From the IMG/VR virus record IMGVR_UViG_3300008111_002402, positions 1-64,000 of that record: a stretch of 64,000 nt of DNA; one strand, given 5' to 3'. A program made the position numbers and the translations under genes. The first letter of the stretch is position 1; each line of letters begins with the position of its first letter. Below are positions 31,568-40,436 of this stretch, piece by piece. The notes beneath the pieces are model-generated. The model was not told the DNA's origin. It did no database searches and was given only the letters and a program-made list of their open reading frames with translations. Source of the stretch: a virus.

Positions 31568-32131
31568 CTATGTTGTAATGTTTTCAACCGTCCAATATTT
31601 ATAGGCAAATCCAATATTCAAACGATGAATTCCTACAGCAGAATATGATGTCTGCATCAAATTCATTGACTTAGGAAATGCCTCATGCAATTTCACTTTA
31701 TATCGTGTTGTTTCTTTGTATCCCTGAACAGGCGTGGGACCAATGGGACCTTCATGTACAGCTTCAATAATGATGTCACCGATGATGTCTCTGTATGGTG
31801 CCACTTCACGGGAAGTGCCAATAATGGCATTCATCCAATCATCAAAAAACTTTTTCACCTTCCATTCAGAGTCTACAAAAAATGTAAAGTTGGCTGACTC
31901 TCCAAAAAAGTCAACCGCAGAAGGACGTTGAATGTTTAGATTGTGTATTCGTGCTGGTCGTGTAATAATGGTTTTACCCGGAAACGCGGCTTCTTCACAA
32001 AACAATGTGAGTAGCTGGTCAGCGGGTGCTGTAACTATGTTGGGTTTGGAAACAATAGTTACAGAAAATTTTTCAGATTTTGCCAATCCTTTGGCACGTA
32101 CTACTGTGAGAAAATTTTCTATACTAGGCAT
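31568..32131 (-). CDS. Tail-tube-fold baseplate protein (gp54/gp3/gp19-like)
   Basis: A 187-residue protein of the tail-tube superfamily: KFSVTIVSKPN strand, EEAAFPGKTIITRPARI turn, then ANFTFFVDSEWKVKKFFDDWMNAI, the segment preceding the helix in T4 gp19, gp54 and gp3. Its neighbours (gp26, tape measure, gp48 across the divergent junction) favour the tail-tube initiator gp54 or a tube-end protein. It is shorter than T4 gp54 (320) and near gp3 (176) and gp19 (163), so the exact counterpart is open. Overlaps the upstream gene by 8 bases. Confidence 0.6.
   Translation of the reverse strand: MPSIENFLTVVRAKGLAKSEKFSVTIVSKPNIVTAPADQLLTLFCEEAAFPGKTIITRPARIHNLNIQRPSAVDFFGESANFTFFVDSEWKVKKFFDDWMNAIIGTSREVAPYRDIIGDIIIEAVHEGPIGPTPVQGYKETTRYKVKLHEAFPKSMNLMQTSYSAVGIHRLNIGFAYKYWTVENITT
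31596..31603 (-). promoter_or_regulatory. T4-type late promoter for gp26 (minus strand)
   Basis: TATAAATA on the minus strand inside the end of the tail-tube-fold gene. Predicted +1 at 31590 gives a 31-base leader with AGGA before the gp26 ATG. Confidence 0.55.
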
Positions 32132-32711
32132 CTATGTTTTGTTTGGAGAGTTGATAGACAGATGATTTAGTTTCTCCTTGGAATGATTCAACAGGAAGAA
32201 ATATAGCAGCACGCCAATCTTGAGGATTTATCTCAAGGAAACGAGATTGTATATTGGGATATAGATATCGTTTCACACAAGGTTTTGCTTCTGGGAACCG
32301 AGAAAAATTCCCAATAATATTCCAAGACATACGGAGTTGTGTGGTATTTGAAATGGTGGGTTTATCCGCCAATTTCATTAGTTCATCTAACAACTTCATA
32401 CGCAAGAGTGGTGGTAGATAATGTAAGTTCAATCCCAAGAACCCCCCTTTAATCACGTTGAAGGGCATCACCAAGGGAAACTCATCATAATAGGGAAGTT
32501 TTGCTGCCATTTTAGGATTATACATGAACAAGTACATTCGTCCAGGTTCTATGTTACTTGTCAACTTACCTATGCCCGATTCCAATGCCTTGTTCGCAGT
32601 CATGGTATTCAATCCCAACTTTCGTATTTGCGCTTGATACCATTGGTAGGATTTCACACCCTTCCCATCAGGTCTCATTTGCTCAAATGGATTCTGTTTC
32701 TTAGATTTCAT
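32124..32711 (-). CDS. Conserved virion-module protein, unknown function
   Basis: A 195-residue protein with a basic N terminus (NPFEQMRPDGKGVKSYQWYQ) and a conserved-looking centre MYLFMYNPKMAAKLPYYDEFPLVMPF followed by GGFLGLNLHYLPPLLRMKLLDELM. It recalls a protein encoded near head-completion gp4 in other marine T4-like phages, but I cannot assign a function with confidence; a head or neck role such as DNA end protection is possible. Its stop overlaps the next gene by 8 bases. Confidence 0.5.
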   Translation of the reverse strand: MKSKKQNPFEQMRPDGKGVKSYQWYQAQIRKLGLNTMTANKALESGIGKLTSNIEPGRMYLFMYNPKMAAKLPYYDEFPLVMPFNVIKGGFLGLNLHYLPPLLRMKLLDELMKLADKPTISNTTQLRMSWNIIGNFSRFPEAKPCVKRYLYPNIQSRFLEINPQDWRAAIFLPVESFQGETKSSVYQLSKQNIDA

Positions 32712-32793
32712 AAAGTGGTGAAATTGGGGGCTTGACTACTACTTGACAAGGTGATAAATTCACTATGTTAGGGATGAATAGATAATTCTGTTA

Positions 32794-33261
32794 CTATTTA
32801 TCTCTGTTCTGTAAAAGCCCTAAGTCTTTCTCCGTGATGAGCATAAATTCCCATCCGTATTGAGCAGCAGCTTTACGCGCCGCTTCCCATTTGGCATTGT
32901 TCACAGCCCATTGTACAACCTCACTAATAAATCGCTTCGTTTTTTTACTAGGGATTTGAGGTTCTTGCGTGAATCGAAATGGCTTCACTTCAATCAAATA
33001 CTTTTTTATAGTACCATTCTTAGTTTTTACTTTGATGAAGAAATCCACAAAATATCGGTGAATTTTATTGTCTACTGGGCTTAAATATGGGACGACAATT
33101 TCTTCTGATCCCCATTCTATTACACCTTCGTTGAAATCACACCATTTCATAAATCGCACTTCATAACTGCTACGATAAATGATGTTTGTGACATCCCCAC
33201 GATATTTGCGGGGATTTTTTGGTGTATATTTGCCTTTGTATGTATCTTTAGTATAAGCCAT
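32794..33261 (-). CDS. 4: Head completion nuclease-fold protein (T4 gp4-like)
   Basis: A 155-residue protein beginning YKGKYTPKNPRKYRGD, followed by IIYRSSYEVRFMKWCD, EWGSEEIVVPYLSPVD, HRYFVDFFIK and KYLIEVKPF. These are the gp4 motifs, and D...E-x-K (VDFF ... LIEVK) marks a PD-(D/E)XK/TnsA-like nuclease core. gp4 completes heads after packaging. It is first in the minus-strand block and starts 39 bases from gp48 on the other strand, with a late-like box (TCTAAATA) at 33293-33300. Confidence 0.85.
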   Translation of the reverse strand: MAYTKDTYKGKYTPKNPRKYRGDVTNIIYRSSYEVRFMKWCDFNEGVIEWGSEEIVVPYLSPVDNKIHRYFVDFFIKVKTKNGTIKKYLIEVKPFRFTQEPQIPSKKTKRFISEVVQWAVNNAKWEAARKAAAQYGWEFMLITEKDLGLLQNRDK

Positions 33262-33268
33262 ATAAATA
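33261..33268 (+). promoter_or_regulatory. T4-type late promoter for gp48
   Basis: Perfect TATAAATA, starting at the gp4 start codon. Predicted +1 at 33274 leaves a 26-base leader before the gp48 ATG at 33300. Confidence 0.72.
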
Positions 33269-33292
33269 ATAGGTAAACGTTCTTCACGGGAT

Positions 33293-33300
33293 TATTTAGA
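33293..33300 (-). promoter_or_regulatory. Late-like promoter for gp4 (minus strand)
   Basis: TCTAAATA on the minus strand (one mismatch to TATAAATA). Predicted +1 at 33287 gives a 26-base leader to the gp4 ATG. It faces the gp48 promoter, with the predicted start sites crossing by about 14 bases. Confidence 0.4.
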
Positions 33301-34421
33301 TGGCGCAAATTCCATTAGCACCAAACAGAAACAGAGATGCCACACAGGATTCAAGTGTCCGCCAACAGCGCATCCCAGAAGGATACCGCGAGGCGTTAAC
33401 ACAAGGTGCCATTCGTCAGAATGAGTCACGAAACACATTTCGTTCAACCCAACAACTTCGATATCCCAAAGAAACCGGATTGTTAGCAGAACAACCCCAT
33501 TGGTTGAAAATTCTTATTCGCGTGCGTGAACAAAATAGCCAAGCCACTGGAGGCAATGTTGTGGGTGGCACATATACAGAAACAAGTGCTCGTAGAGTTA
33601 GTGGTGAAAATGCTACAGCAATAGCAGCAACTGTGGGAGCGGCATCGGGAGCCTCACGCCCTACAGGGGGATTAATCGGAAAAATCCCATTACTAAATTT
33701 TGCAACTAAGGCGGTGAAGGGTGTGACGGGCGCAGCAGCAGGTGCCTTGGCAACCGCCGCATCAGGTAGTAACAAATCAACAACATTATCAACATCAATA
33801 TGTTTAGGCTTACAAGAACCCCCAAAAGCTGATTATTCTGTGGAATGGGAAGAACAAGCATTGGGTTCTGTGTTGAGTGGGGGTAGTCAAGGATTGTTTA
33901 ATACGGCAAAAGGTTTGGCGGGTGAAACATTACGTAGACAGATTAATCCGGGTAAGATAGGTGAAATTGCAGGCGTTGACCAAGCGGCAGCAACTGCTGC
34001 TGTAGATAAATCGTTAGGAAAAATTCGTAATCCTTATCGTGAACAAATTTTCAAACAAGTGAATTTTCGAGAATTCACCTTTGAGTATACATTCTTACCT
34101 GAAAGTGTGCAAGAAGCAGAACAGGTTTTAGCAATATTAAAAGTTCTTCGTCAAAACATGTTACCCGAAGTTGCACAAAATAGTTTCTATATGATATATC
34201 CTGCAGAATTCTCATTGTATTACATGTACAAAGAAAACATCAATCCCCATGTGCACCAATTCAGTGATTGTGTACTCACTTCAATGTCAGTGAAATATGG
34301 TGGTCAAGATTTCGTGACGTTTAAAGGGACGCCAGGATTGCCCGCTGAAGTTACCATGACATTGAAGTTTAAGGAAATTGTTCCCATCACAGGTGATAGA
34401 GTTTACGGAGAAAATCTATAA
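33300..34421 (+). CDS. 48: Baseplate tail-tube cap (T4 gp48-like)
   Basis: A 373-residue protein close in length to T4 gp48 (364). The N-terminal half has an Ala/Gly-rich low-complexity part (residues 80-160). The C-terminal half has FREFTFEYTFLPESVQEAEQVLAILKVLRQNMLPE, FYMIYPAEFSLYYMYKENIN and SMSVKYGGQDFVTFKGTPGLP, a conserved end of the gp48 tail-tube fold. gp48 joins the hub and starts tube polymerisation with gp54. A late promoter and the order gp48-gp53 support the call. The next gene begins on the last base of its stop. Confidence 0.78.
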   Translation: MAQIPLAPNRNRDATQDSSVRQQRIPEGYREALTQGAIRQNESRNTFRSTQQLRYPKETGLLAEQPHWLKILIRVREQNSQATGGNVVGGTYTETSARRVSGENATAIAATVGAASGASRPTGGLIGKIPLLNFATKAVKGVTGAAAGALATAASGSNKSTTLSTSICLGLQEPPKADYSVEWEEQALGSVLSGGSQGLFNTAKGLAGETLRRQINPGKIGEIAGVDQAAATAAVDKSLGKIRNPYREQIFKQVNFREFTFEYTFLPESVQEAEQVLAILKVLRQNMLPEVAQNSFYMIYPAEFSLYYMYKENINPHVHQFSDCVLTSMSVKYGGQDFVTFKGTPGLPAEVTMTLKFKEIVPITGDRVYGENL

Positions 34422-35170
34422 TGCTACGAGGACTGCCACAAATTGTTGTACCAGTTTCAACATTTACTGGAACTGATACACAACTATCCGGTGTGATTAC
34501 CATCACGGAAAAGCAGATTACAGGAGTCAATACAAAGTTCATTGAAGAAATTGTAATTGGTGCTGAGTTATATGTTAATGATGTTATGGTGGGCATCATC
34601 TCTCGCATTGAATCAGATGTGTTATGTTTTCTAGAAGAACCTGCATCTGATACATATACAGGTGTTGCAACAATTCGAAATTTTCAAGTAAGTGATACAG
34701 GACGTCCAATTACAATATCAGACATCTTGTATCGCATTGCAATCAATAAAGACTTTTCACGCAAAGCATCTTTTTTGATGCCCTATACTGTAGTTGAAGG
34801 TGATACACCTGAAATTGTTTCCTTTAAGTTTTATGGGACACCATTATATCATTGGGTAATCCTAATCATCAATGACATTGTGAATCCCCGCGAAGAATGG
34901 CCCTTGTCAGAAAAACAACTACTAGAAAAAATTGCACTACAGTATCCTGATGATTTACCATCCGATGTGTATGAGTGGAGAGAAATAAATTATGGATACG
35001 TTGTAGATTATAACGCAGGATTGGCGGCGCAACAACAAATATATTCTGTTTCAATCTATGATTATGAAACAGAAAAAAATGAAGCAAAGCGTACCATTAA
35101 GGTACTAGACCCCAATTTCATTACTGATTTCATTACAGCATATTCACGAGCATATACTGATATAACATAA
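34421..35170 (+). CDS. 53: Baseplate wedge protein (T4 gp53-like)
   Basis: A 249-residue protein whose second half is gp53-like: DILYRIAINKDFSRKASFLMPY, VVEGDTPEIVSFKFYGTPLYHWVILIINDIVNPREEWPLSE (a LysM-like module as in gp53), then a YDYET-rich linker and tail. The first 90 residues add a beta-rich domain not present in T4 gp53 (196 residues). gp53 binds the wedge to the central hub. It overlaps gp48 by one base and is followed by gp27 after 2 bases. Confidence 0.8.
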   Translation: MLRGLPQIVVPVSTFTGTDTQLSGVITITEKQITGVNTKFIEEIVIGAELYVNDVMVGIISRIESDVLCFLEEPASDTYTGVATIRNFQVSDTGRPITISDILYRIAINKDFSRKASFLMPYTVVEGDTPEIVSFKFYGTPLYHWVILIINDIVNPREEWPLSEKQLLEKIALQYPDDLPSDVYEWREINYGYVVDYNAGLAAQQQIYSVSIYDYETEKNEAKRTIKVLDPNFITDFITAYSRAYTDIT

Positions 35171-35172
35171 TT

Positions 35173-36585
35173 ATGGCAAATCCTATAGATGCCCCAGCGT
35201 TAAATCCTGGGTCTGTTAACATTAAAGAGGTCACATTGTTCAAGGCGGGACAGGAATATCCATTAAAGGATTTCATTGTTGAACTATCTGTGTTTGAAGA
35301 TATGTTTTCCAATACCATGTCAGCTACAATGATTTTATCTGACGGATTAAATTTGGTGGGATCACTTCCTATTACAGGCGGTGAGATTATTAATATTTCA
35401 TATACTGTACCAGGATTTGAAGATTCACAAATTTTTGGTCGTGCCTTTTATGTGTTTGCTGTTCGTGATAGATTTCCCTCAAGCACAGACCGTCAACAAA
35501 TGTACATGTTATCTCTCATGTCATTGGAAGCAGCTGTAGATTCTGTTACTGTTGTTTCAAAAAAATATACAGGTAAACCTAGTGAAATTGCAAAACAGAT
35601 ATTTGATGAATATCTTTCAATGCCTCGTTTTTGGAGCAAAGAGTACGATATGCCTGCTGGATTAAGTGACGAAGAAACATTGACACGTCCTGCATGGAAA
35701 AAATCAGTACCGCAGCAAAATAGAACATCATTACAATTGATGCCAAACTCAGAGTCTAAAAATAAAGTTACCTGGGTTGTACCCATGTGGAGTCCAATGA
35801 AGTGTATCAATTGGTTGGCAAATCGTCATCTCGATGAAGGTAGTAAAGCAGCCAACACCTTGGCATGGGAATCATCACAACAATTTTATTTTGCGACTGT
35901 TGATAGCATATTCAAAGCTCAAGAAAATGTGAATGAGCGCAAGGTGTATTATTACGGATTTGATGATGCCATGATTGAACGTATTACAAAAAATAATTCT
36001 ACAAAAAATACGTTGATAGAAGGATACAAGAAGGTGGAAAATGTTGCCATACCCACAAACTATGACATTCTTCGTAGTCAAGAAATGGGACATTATTCAT
36101 CAACAATGCACGTGTTCGATGTGGTCACTAAAAAGTATGATGAATATGTGTTTGATTACATCAACAACTATTCACAGTTTGAACACTTACATGGCAAAAC
36201 AAATCCCACGTTTCCGTCACAACAACTACGAAATGTTCATTCATATGTAACATTCCGTCCTAAGCATAAGAAAATTTTCAATGATTTTGAAGACCCAAAA
36301 TTTGAAGATTGGGTTCTACAGAGAACAAGTTTACTATACGATATTAGTAATTTGAAAATTGAAATCACAGTTCCTGGTTTGGCAGGAACACAGGCAGGTG
36401 AAGTTGTACAATTCTATTATCCAAAAATGGCAGCAAAGGGTAGTGATGAAAATGTTGAGAATTTGATTGATAGATATCTATCAGGAAGTTATCTGGTGAC
36501 TGCTGTACGTCATATTATTGCGCGAGATAAGTATACAATGAAATTGGAAATGGTAAAAGAATCACTTGCTTCAGGATTAGGATAA
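35173..36585 (+). CDS. 27: Baseplate hub protein (T4 gp27-like)
   Basis: A 470-residue protein with the gp27/gpD hub start: VTLFKAGQEYPLKDFIVELSVFEDMFSNTMSATMILSD, then NLVGSLPITGGEIINI and VYAVRDR-like strands. Later GKPSEIAKQIFDEYL and WSPMKCINWLANR correspond to the domain linking the two tube-like barrels. It ends VTAVRHIIARDKYTMKLEMVKES, typical of hub proteins. gp27 forms the trimeric hub that carries the gp5 spike, and the next gene is the gp5-type OB protein, sharing one base. Confidence 0.85.
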   Translation: MANPIDAPALNPGSVNIKEVTLFKAGQEYPLKDFIVELSVFEDMFSNTMSATMILSDGLNLVGSLPITGGEIINISYTVPGFEDSQIFGRAFYVFAVRDRFPSSTDRQQMYMLSLMSLEAAVDSVTVVSKKYTGKPSEIAKQIFDEYLSMPRFWSKEYDMPAGLSDEETLTRPAWKKSVPQQNRTSLQLMPNSESKNKVTWVVPMWSPMKCINWLANRHLDEGSKAANTLAWESSQQFYFATVDSIFKAQENVNERKVYYYGFDDAMIERITKNNSTKNTLIEGYKKVENVAIPTNYDILRSQEMGHYSSTMHVFDVVTKKYDEYVFDYINNYSQFEHLHGKTNPTFPSQQLRNVHSYVTFRPKHKKIFNDFEDPKFEDWVLQRTSLLYDISNLKIEITVPGLAGTQAGEVVQFYYPKMAAKGSDENVENLIDRYLSGSYLVTAVRHIIARDKYTMKLEMVKESLASGLG

Positions 36586-37070
36586 TGCATACAAATGTAT
36601 ATAATAATGGGGGCTTCTATTGGTTCATGGGTGTTGTGGAAGATAGACAAGACCCTGAGGCACTAGGAAGATGTCGTGTTCGTATTGTGGGATATCATAA
36701 TCCCGACAAAACTATTTTGCCTACTGAAGATTTACCGTGGGCAATACCTCTTATGCCCATGACATCAGCTTCTATTTCAGGAACAGGACATGCACCTGTG
36801 GGTCCTGTAGAAGGAACATGGGTAATGGGATTTTTCCTTGACGGTGATGAATGTCAGTTGCCTGTCATGTTAGGCACATTCCCGGGACGTGCTGAGCCGG
36901 TCAACTTGGTAACATTACTACAAAAACTTGCCGAAGCATTATCAAAAACTCTTACATTACCTACAACTGGGTTGTCCAGTTTGGCAATTCCTACTGTGAA
37001 TGTATTGGCCACCAATGAGACTCAACGAAATGATGCCTTAAATAACAGCGTTACGGTACAAGAATCATGA
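36585..37070 (+). CDS. Spike OB-fold protein (T4 gp5 N-terminal domain-like)
   Basis: A 161-residue protein with an OB fold like the N terminus of T4 gp5: FYWFMGVVEDRQDPEALGRCRVRIVGYHN, LPWAIPLMPMTSAS, GTWVMGFFLDGDECQLPVMLGTFPG. In T4 this domain is fused to a lysozyme and a beta-helix; here it ends after about 110 residues plus a low-complexity tail, and the beta-helix is in the next gene (4-base overlap). So the spike is split over two polypeptides. Confidence 0.78.
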   Translation: MHTNVYNNGGFYWFMGVVEDRQDPEALGRCRVRIVGYHNPDKTILPTEDLPWAIPLMPMTSASISGTGHAPVGPVEGTWVMGFFLDGDECQLPVMLGTFPGRAEPVNLVTLLQKLAEALSKTLTLPTTGLSSLAIPTVNVLATNETQRNDALNNSVTVQES

Positions 37071-40027
37071 TAGATAGACGTTTAATTATCAATGAAATAC
37101 AACGACAGTTTCCGAAAGATAATGATAATAGTATTGAATCATTATTGCGTATTTCACCCACCTTACGTGGATTAATTGAATCAGAAGAAGGCGCCGAAAC
37201 TTTCACAACAACATTTGGGACATTTTCTCTCCCCCAATTTCTAACTCCTTCCATTATTAATCAGATTGTTCGTGAAATTGCGGAAGCACGAAATGTTGAT
37301 GGCACCTCAATTAACAGTGTTAATGCATTGTCAGCGTTAACTGAAGTTTTGCAGATTGCTCAATCTCAAAATCCATTCACAGTAACACCTGATGACATTT
37401 ACGCTGCGTCACAATATGAAAATTATGAAGATATCCCATTACAAGAAAATACATTATTAACGACATTTGATGGTGATGTATTCATTGACCCAACAACAGG
37501 AGCATTGGCATTAGCACCCACTCCTAATTCTCGTATTCTTGCACCAGAAAAAAGTCCCGAAGGACACATTGGACCATTAACTCCTGAAGATGTTGAAATT
37601 TTTGCTTTGTTGCTCGAAGATGAAATTCGTCAAGAACGTGTGGCACAAGGATCACCTCATGGGTTAGATGTCATTGATGAAAATGAAAAAATGGGTTTAT
37701 ATGGATTGACGGTTCCTGATTTAGTCTCAATTGGTGTCGTAAGTCAAGGAGCCATTGATGATTGGAACTCCATCCCTGAAAATGCACGTGAAGATTATGC
37801 CAAACAAGCTGTATTGGCAGGCGTCATCTCATTGGCATTTTACAATAACATCCCATATATTCTACGAACATCATTAAGTTGGTATGTCATGGCGAATGCT
37901 CGCTTTTGGCTTGAAAGACTTATTGGTCCTAAAAACTTCATGACGTTACAAAGAATACAGCGTTTGTTAATGTATCGTCATGTATTGCGTCAGTGGAAAA
38001 CAACGTTTGCATATTTTGTTAAAAATCTCATCACACGCAAATCACAGATATTAGGACATTTATTGGCGGCACGATTAGTGGGTGAACGTGCTGCACGTGC
38101 ATTTGGATTAGGTGGGCAATTCGCCTCGGTGATTGGAAGAACAGCGGAAGAAATTTATAATCGAGGTGTGAAGGCAGTAGAAAGTGGTATACGAAATCCT
38201 ACGTCAGCAGCTCAAATTGACCAAGCGGCTCGTACAGTACCAACACCACCCACACCTCGTCCAACAACATCTCGCAAATATAGATTCTTCCCTAACATCC
38301 TGCAGCAAAACACGAATGAACCTTTACGCCGAGTCCCAGATAATCAAGGATTCTATGACCCCAATCGTGTATATCCGCGTGTCACACATATAGGTGAACC
38401 TGATACAAATCGGTTGGCACGTAATCATAAAATTAAGGACACGATTGTACAAACAAAGGATGAAGAACGCATACTTGATGTTCCTGTTGCACGAAAATCA
38501 TCTCCCACCAAATGGAGTCAACCCAAGTCCCCATATAACACAAAATATCCTTACAACCATGTGTATGAGTCTGAATCTGGACACGTAATTGAATATGATG
38601 ACACACCAAACAATGAACGTATGCATTGGTATCACCGTGAAGGCACCTTCATGGAAATTGATAGAAATGGTACTATGGTGCGTAAAATTGTGGGTGATGG
38701 TTATGAAATATGGGAACGAGATGGGTATGTATACATTGGGGGCAAGTGCAATGTAACCGTAGAAGGTAATTGTAATCTGTATGTGAAGAACAATGTGAAT
38801 CTTCAAGTTGACGGAAATCTTACTGCCGATGTTCACAAGACAGTGACTTTCAATGTTGCCAAAGATTTCAATGTTACAGCAGGCGGCACAATTAATTTGA
38901 AGGCCAAGAAAAATGTCAACGTGGAGTCAGGTGCCACTATTAATGCCAAGGCGAAAAACAACTTTAATGCGTCAGGCAAAAATGTCAACATCCAAGCTCA
39001 GGCAGTAATGAAACTGTCAGGTAAGTTGAAGGCTTCATTGGCAGCACCACAGGGACAAGCATTATTACTATCAGGTGCGGGTACGGTTGTTGTGAACGGT
39101 ACAGGATTGGCATTGCTACCATTGCCAGGTGCCGCTGCGGCAACTTTGGCTAAATCGAATGAAGCATCTACCGCAGGATCTGCTGATATTGGTGATCCTC
39201 CAGGTGAACGTAATCCCCGCGAGCCTCAACTTGTACCTTTGACATTGGAAGATAGAGTTGATGAGTGGGCGTCATCATTGTCTACATTGGCGGAAAATCC
39301 TGAAGATAATCGGGACGCCATTAATGCCTTGAAGAAGAAAGGCGTTGATGAAGGATTAGTCACAAATGAAGATTTGAATCGCCCATTGGCAGAAGGAACA
39401 AGAGATGAAACACCACCTCCGGCAGCGAGACCGGCGGCAGTTGCCTCATGTCAGCTCATCTATTCACAATCTTCATTCCCAAGTTCATATAGTTTAACTC
39501 CGAATGTTACATTAGGATCCCTGCCCGGATATAATGTACTTCGCGGACAATATGGATTAACTGTACAGGACATGGTGTGTAATTTACGTCAATTGGCAGT
39601 AAATGTCATAGAACCCATGTTTGAATTAGTTGGGAAGGGTAACATCATCATCACCTCGGTGTTTAGAACTCCTGAATCTGTAACTGGATCCTTGAATCCA
39701 CCCCGAGGCGTATCATTCCATCAACAAGGTCTGGGTATTGATGTATGCTTCCATAGAAAAAACTTCTCAGAATACTATAACATTGCTGTCCAATTGAAAA
39801 ACTCCATTCAGTACGATAAACTACTTCTTGAATATCGTTTAGGAAATGTTCGTGGGGTGTCATCATATAAACCTTGGATTCACATACAATGGCAACAACA
39901 GGGTATTAATTTAGCGAATGGGAACAAGGGAGGACAGGCTAGATTACAAGCATTTACTCTCAAAAATGATAGAACATATTCTCAGACACTTGTTAACCTA
40001 TTACCAGACTCCACATTAAGATATTAA
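37067..40027 (+). CDS. Spike protein with beta-helix and M15-type peptidase domain
   Basis: A 986-residue protein. Residues 1-550 are unassigned, with a helical part around 230-340 and a proline-rich linker near 390. Residues about 550-655 form a VEGN-x-NLYVKNNVNLQVDGN type repeat (VxGxxx spacing) as in the gp5 C-terminal beta-helix. After a linker the last 190 residues look like an M15 D-Ala-D-Ala carboxypeptidase or endolysin: ITSVFRTPE, SFHQQGLGIDV (H885-x6-D892) and PWIHIQW (H939), the zinc ligands. It would cut peptide cross-links during tail penetration, replacing the T4 gp5 lysozyme. Confidence 0.75.
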   Translation: MIDRRLIINEIQRQFPKDNDNSIESLLRISPTLRGLIESEEGAETFTTTFGTFSLPQFLTPSIINQIVREIAEARNVDGTSINSVNALSALTEVLQIAQSQNPFTVTPDDIYAASQYENYEDIPLQENTLLTTFDGDVFIDPTTGALALAPTPNSRILAPEKSPEGHIGPLTPEDVEIFALLLEDEIRQERVAQGSPHGLDVIDENEKMGLYGLTVPDLVSIGVVSQGAIDDWNSIPENAREDYAKQAVLAGVISLAFYNNIPYILRTSLSWYVMANARFWLERLIGPKNFMTLQRIQRLLMYRHVLRQWKTTFAYFVKNLITRKSQILGHLLAARLVGERAARAFGLGGQFASVIGRTAEEIYNRGVKAVESGIRNPTSAAQIDQAARTVPTPPTPRPTTSRKYRFFPNILQQNTNEPLRRVPDNQGFYDPNRVYPRVTHIGEPDTNRLARNHKIKDTIVQTKDEERILDVPVARKSSPTKWSQPKSPYNTKYPYNHVYESESGHVIEYDDTPNNERMHWYHREGTFMEIDRNGTMVRKIVGDGYEIWERDGYVYIGGKCNVTVEGNCNLYVKNNVNLQVDGNLTADVHKTVTFNVAKDFNVTAGGTINLKAKKNVNVESGATINAKAKNNFNASGKNVNIQAQAVMKLSGKLKASLAAPQGQALLLSGAGTVVVNGTGLALLPLPGAAAATLAKSNEASTAGSADIGDPPGERNPREPQLVPLTLEDRVDEWASSLSTLAENPEDNRDAINALKKKGVDEGLVTNEDLNRPLAEGTRDETPPPAARPAAVASCQLIYSQSSFPSSYSLTPNVTLGSLPGYNVLRGQYGLTVQDMVCNLRQLAVNVIEPMFELVGKGNIIITSVFRTPESVTGSLNPPRGVSFHQQGLGIDVCFHRKNFSEYYNIAVQLKNSIQYDKLLLEYRLGNVRGVSSYKPWIHIQWQQQGINLANGNKGGQARLQAFTLKNDRTYSQTLVNLLPDSTLRY

Positions 40028-40033
40028 ATTTAA

Positions 40034-40041
40034 TATAAATA
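40034..40041 (+). promoter_or_regulatory. T4-type late promoter before gp25
   Basis: Perfect TATAAATA. With T4 spacing the +1 is 40047, the A of the gp25 start codon, again predicting a leaderless transcript. Confidence 0.7.
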
Positions 40042-40046
40042 ATGTC

Positions 40047-40436
40047 ATGACCATACCTAATAGAATTTACCAAGATTTAGACTTAACATTTAGCGTTACT
40101 GCAACAAAAGATGTTGCAAAACGTTTGGATGTTAATGCTGTCAAACAATCCATAAAAAATCTCTTGTTTATTCGGAAGGGAGAAAAGTTATTTCGTCCTG
40201 AAATTGGTTCAGATTTGCAAAGAATTTTGTTTGAACCTATGGATTTTTTAACTGTAGACTTACTTCGTGACGTTATTAGTGAAACGATACAGAAATTTGA
40301 ACCGCGTGTTCGCATAGAAAATATTGAGATTATTCCTGACTATGACACCAATTCATATGATTTAACATTGTATTTTTATGTGATTGGCATCTACACACCT
40401 GTTACATTTAATCTAACCTTACAGAGACTTCGCTAA
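40047..40436 (+). CDS. 25: Baseplate wedge protein (T4 gp25-like)
   Basis: A 129-residue GPW/gp25-family protein with YQDLDLTF, NAVKQSIKNLLFIRKGEKLFRPEIGSDLQRILFEPM (the EPR-like core), RDVISETIQKFEPRV and a hydrophobic end. gp25 starts sheath polymerisation. No ribosome site precedes the ATG, in keeping with leaderless initiation at the overlapping late promoter. The gp6 start overlaps its stop by one base. Confidence 0.9.
   Translation: MTIPNRIYQDLDLTFSVTATKDVAKRLDVNAVKQSIKNLLFIRKGEKLFRPEIGSDLQRILFEPMDFLTVDLLRDVISETIQKFEPRVRIENIEIIPDYDTNSYDLTLYFYVIGIYTPVTFNLTLQRLR

Noticed and set aside
32743-32771. A further TTGACA promoter on the plus strand
   Set aside because: TTGACA is present, but the 17-base position gives TGTTAG and no good -10 box, and it would read only into the antisense of gp4.
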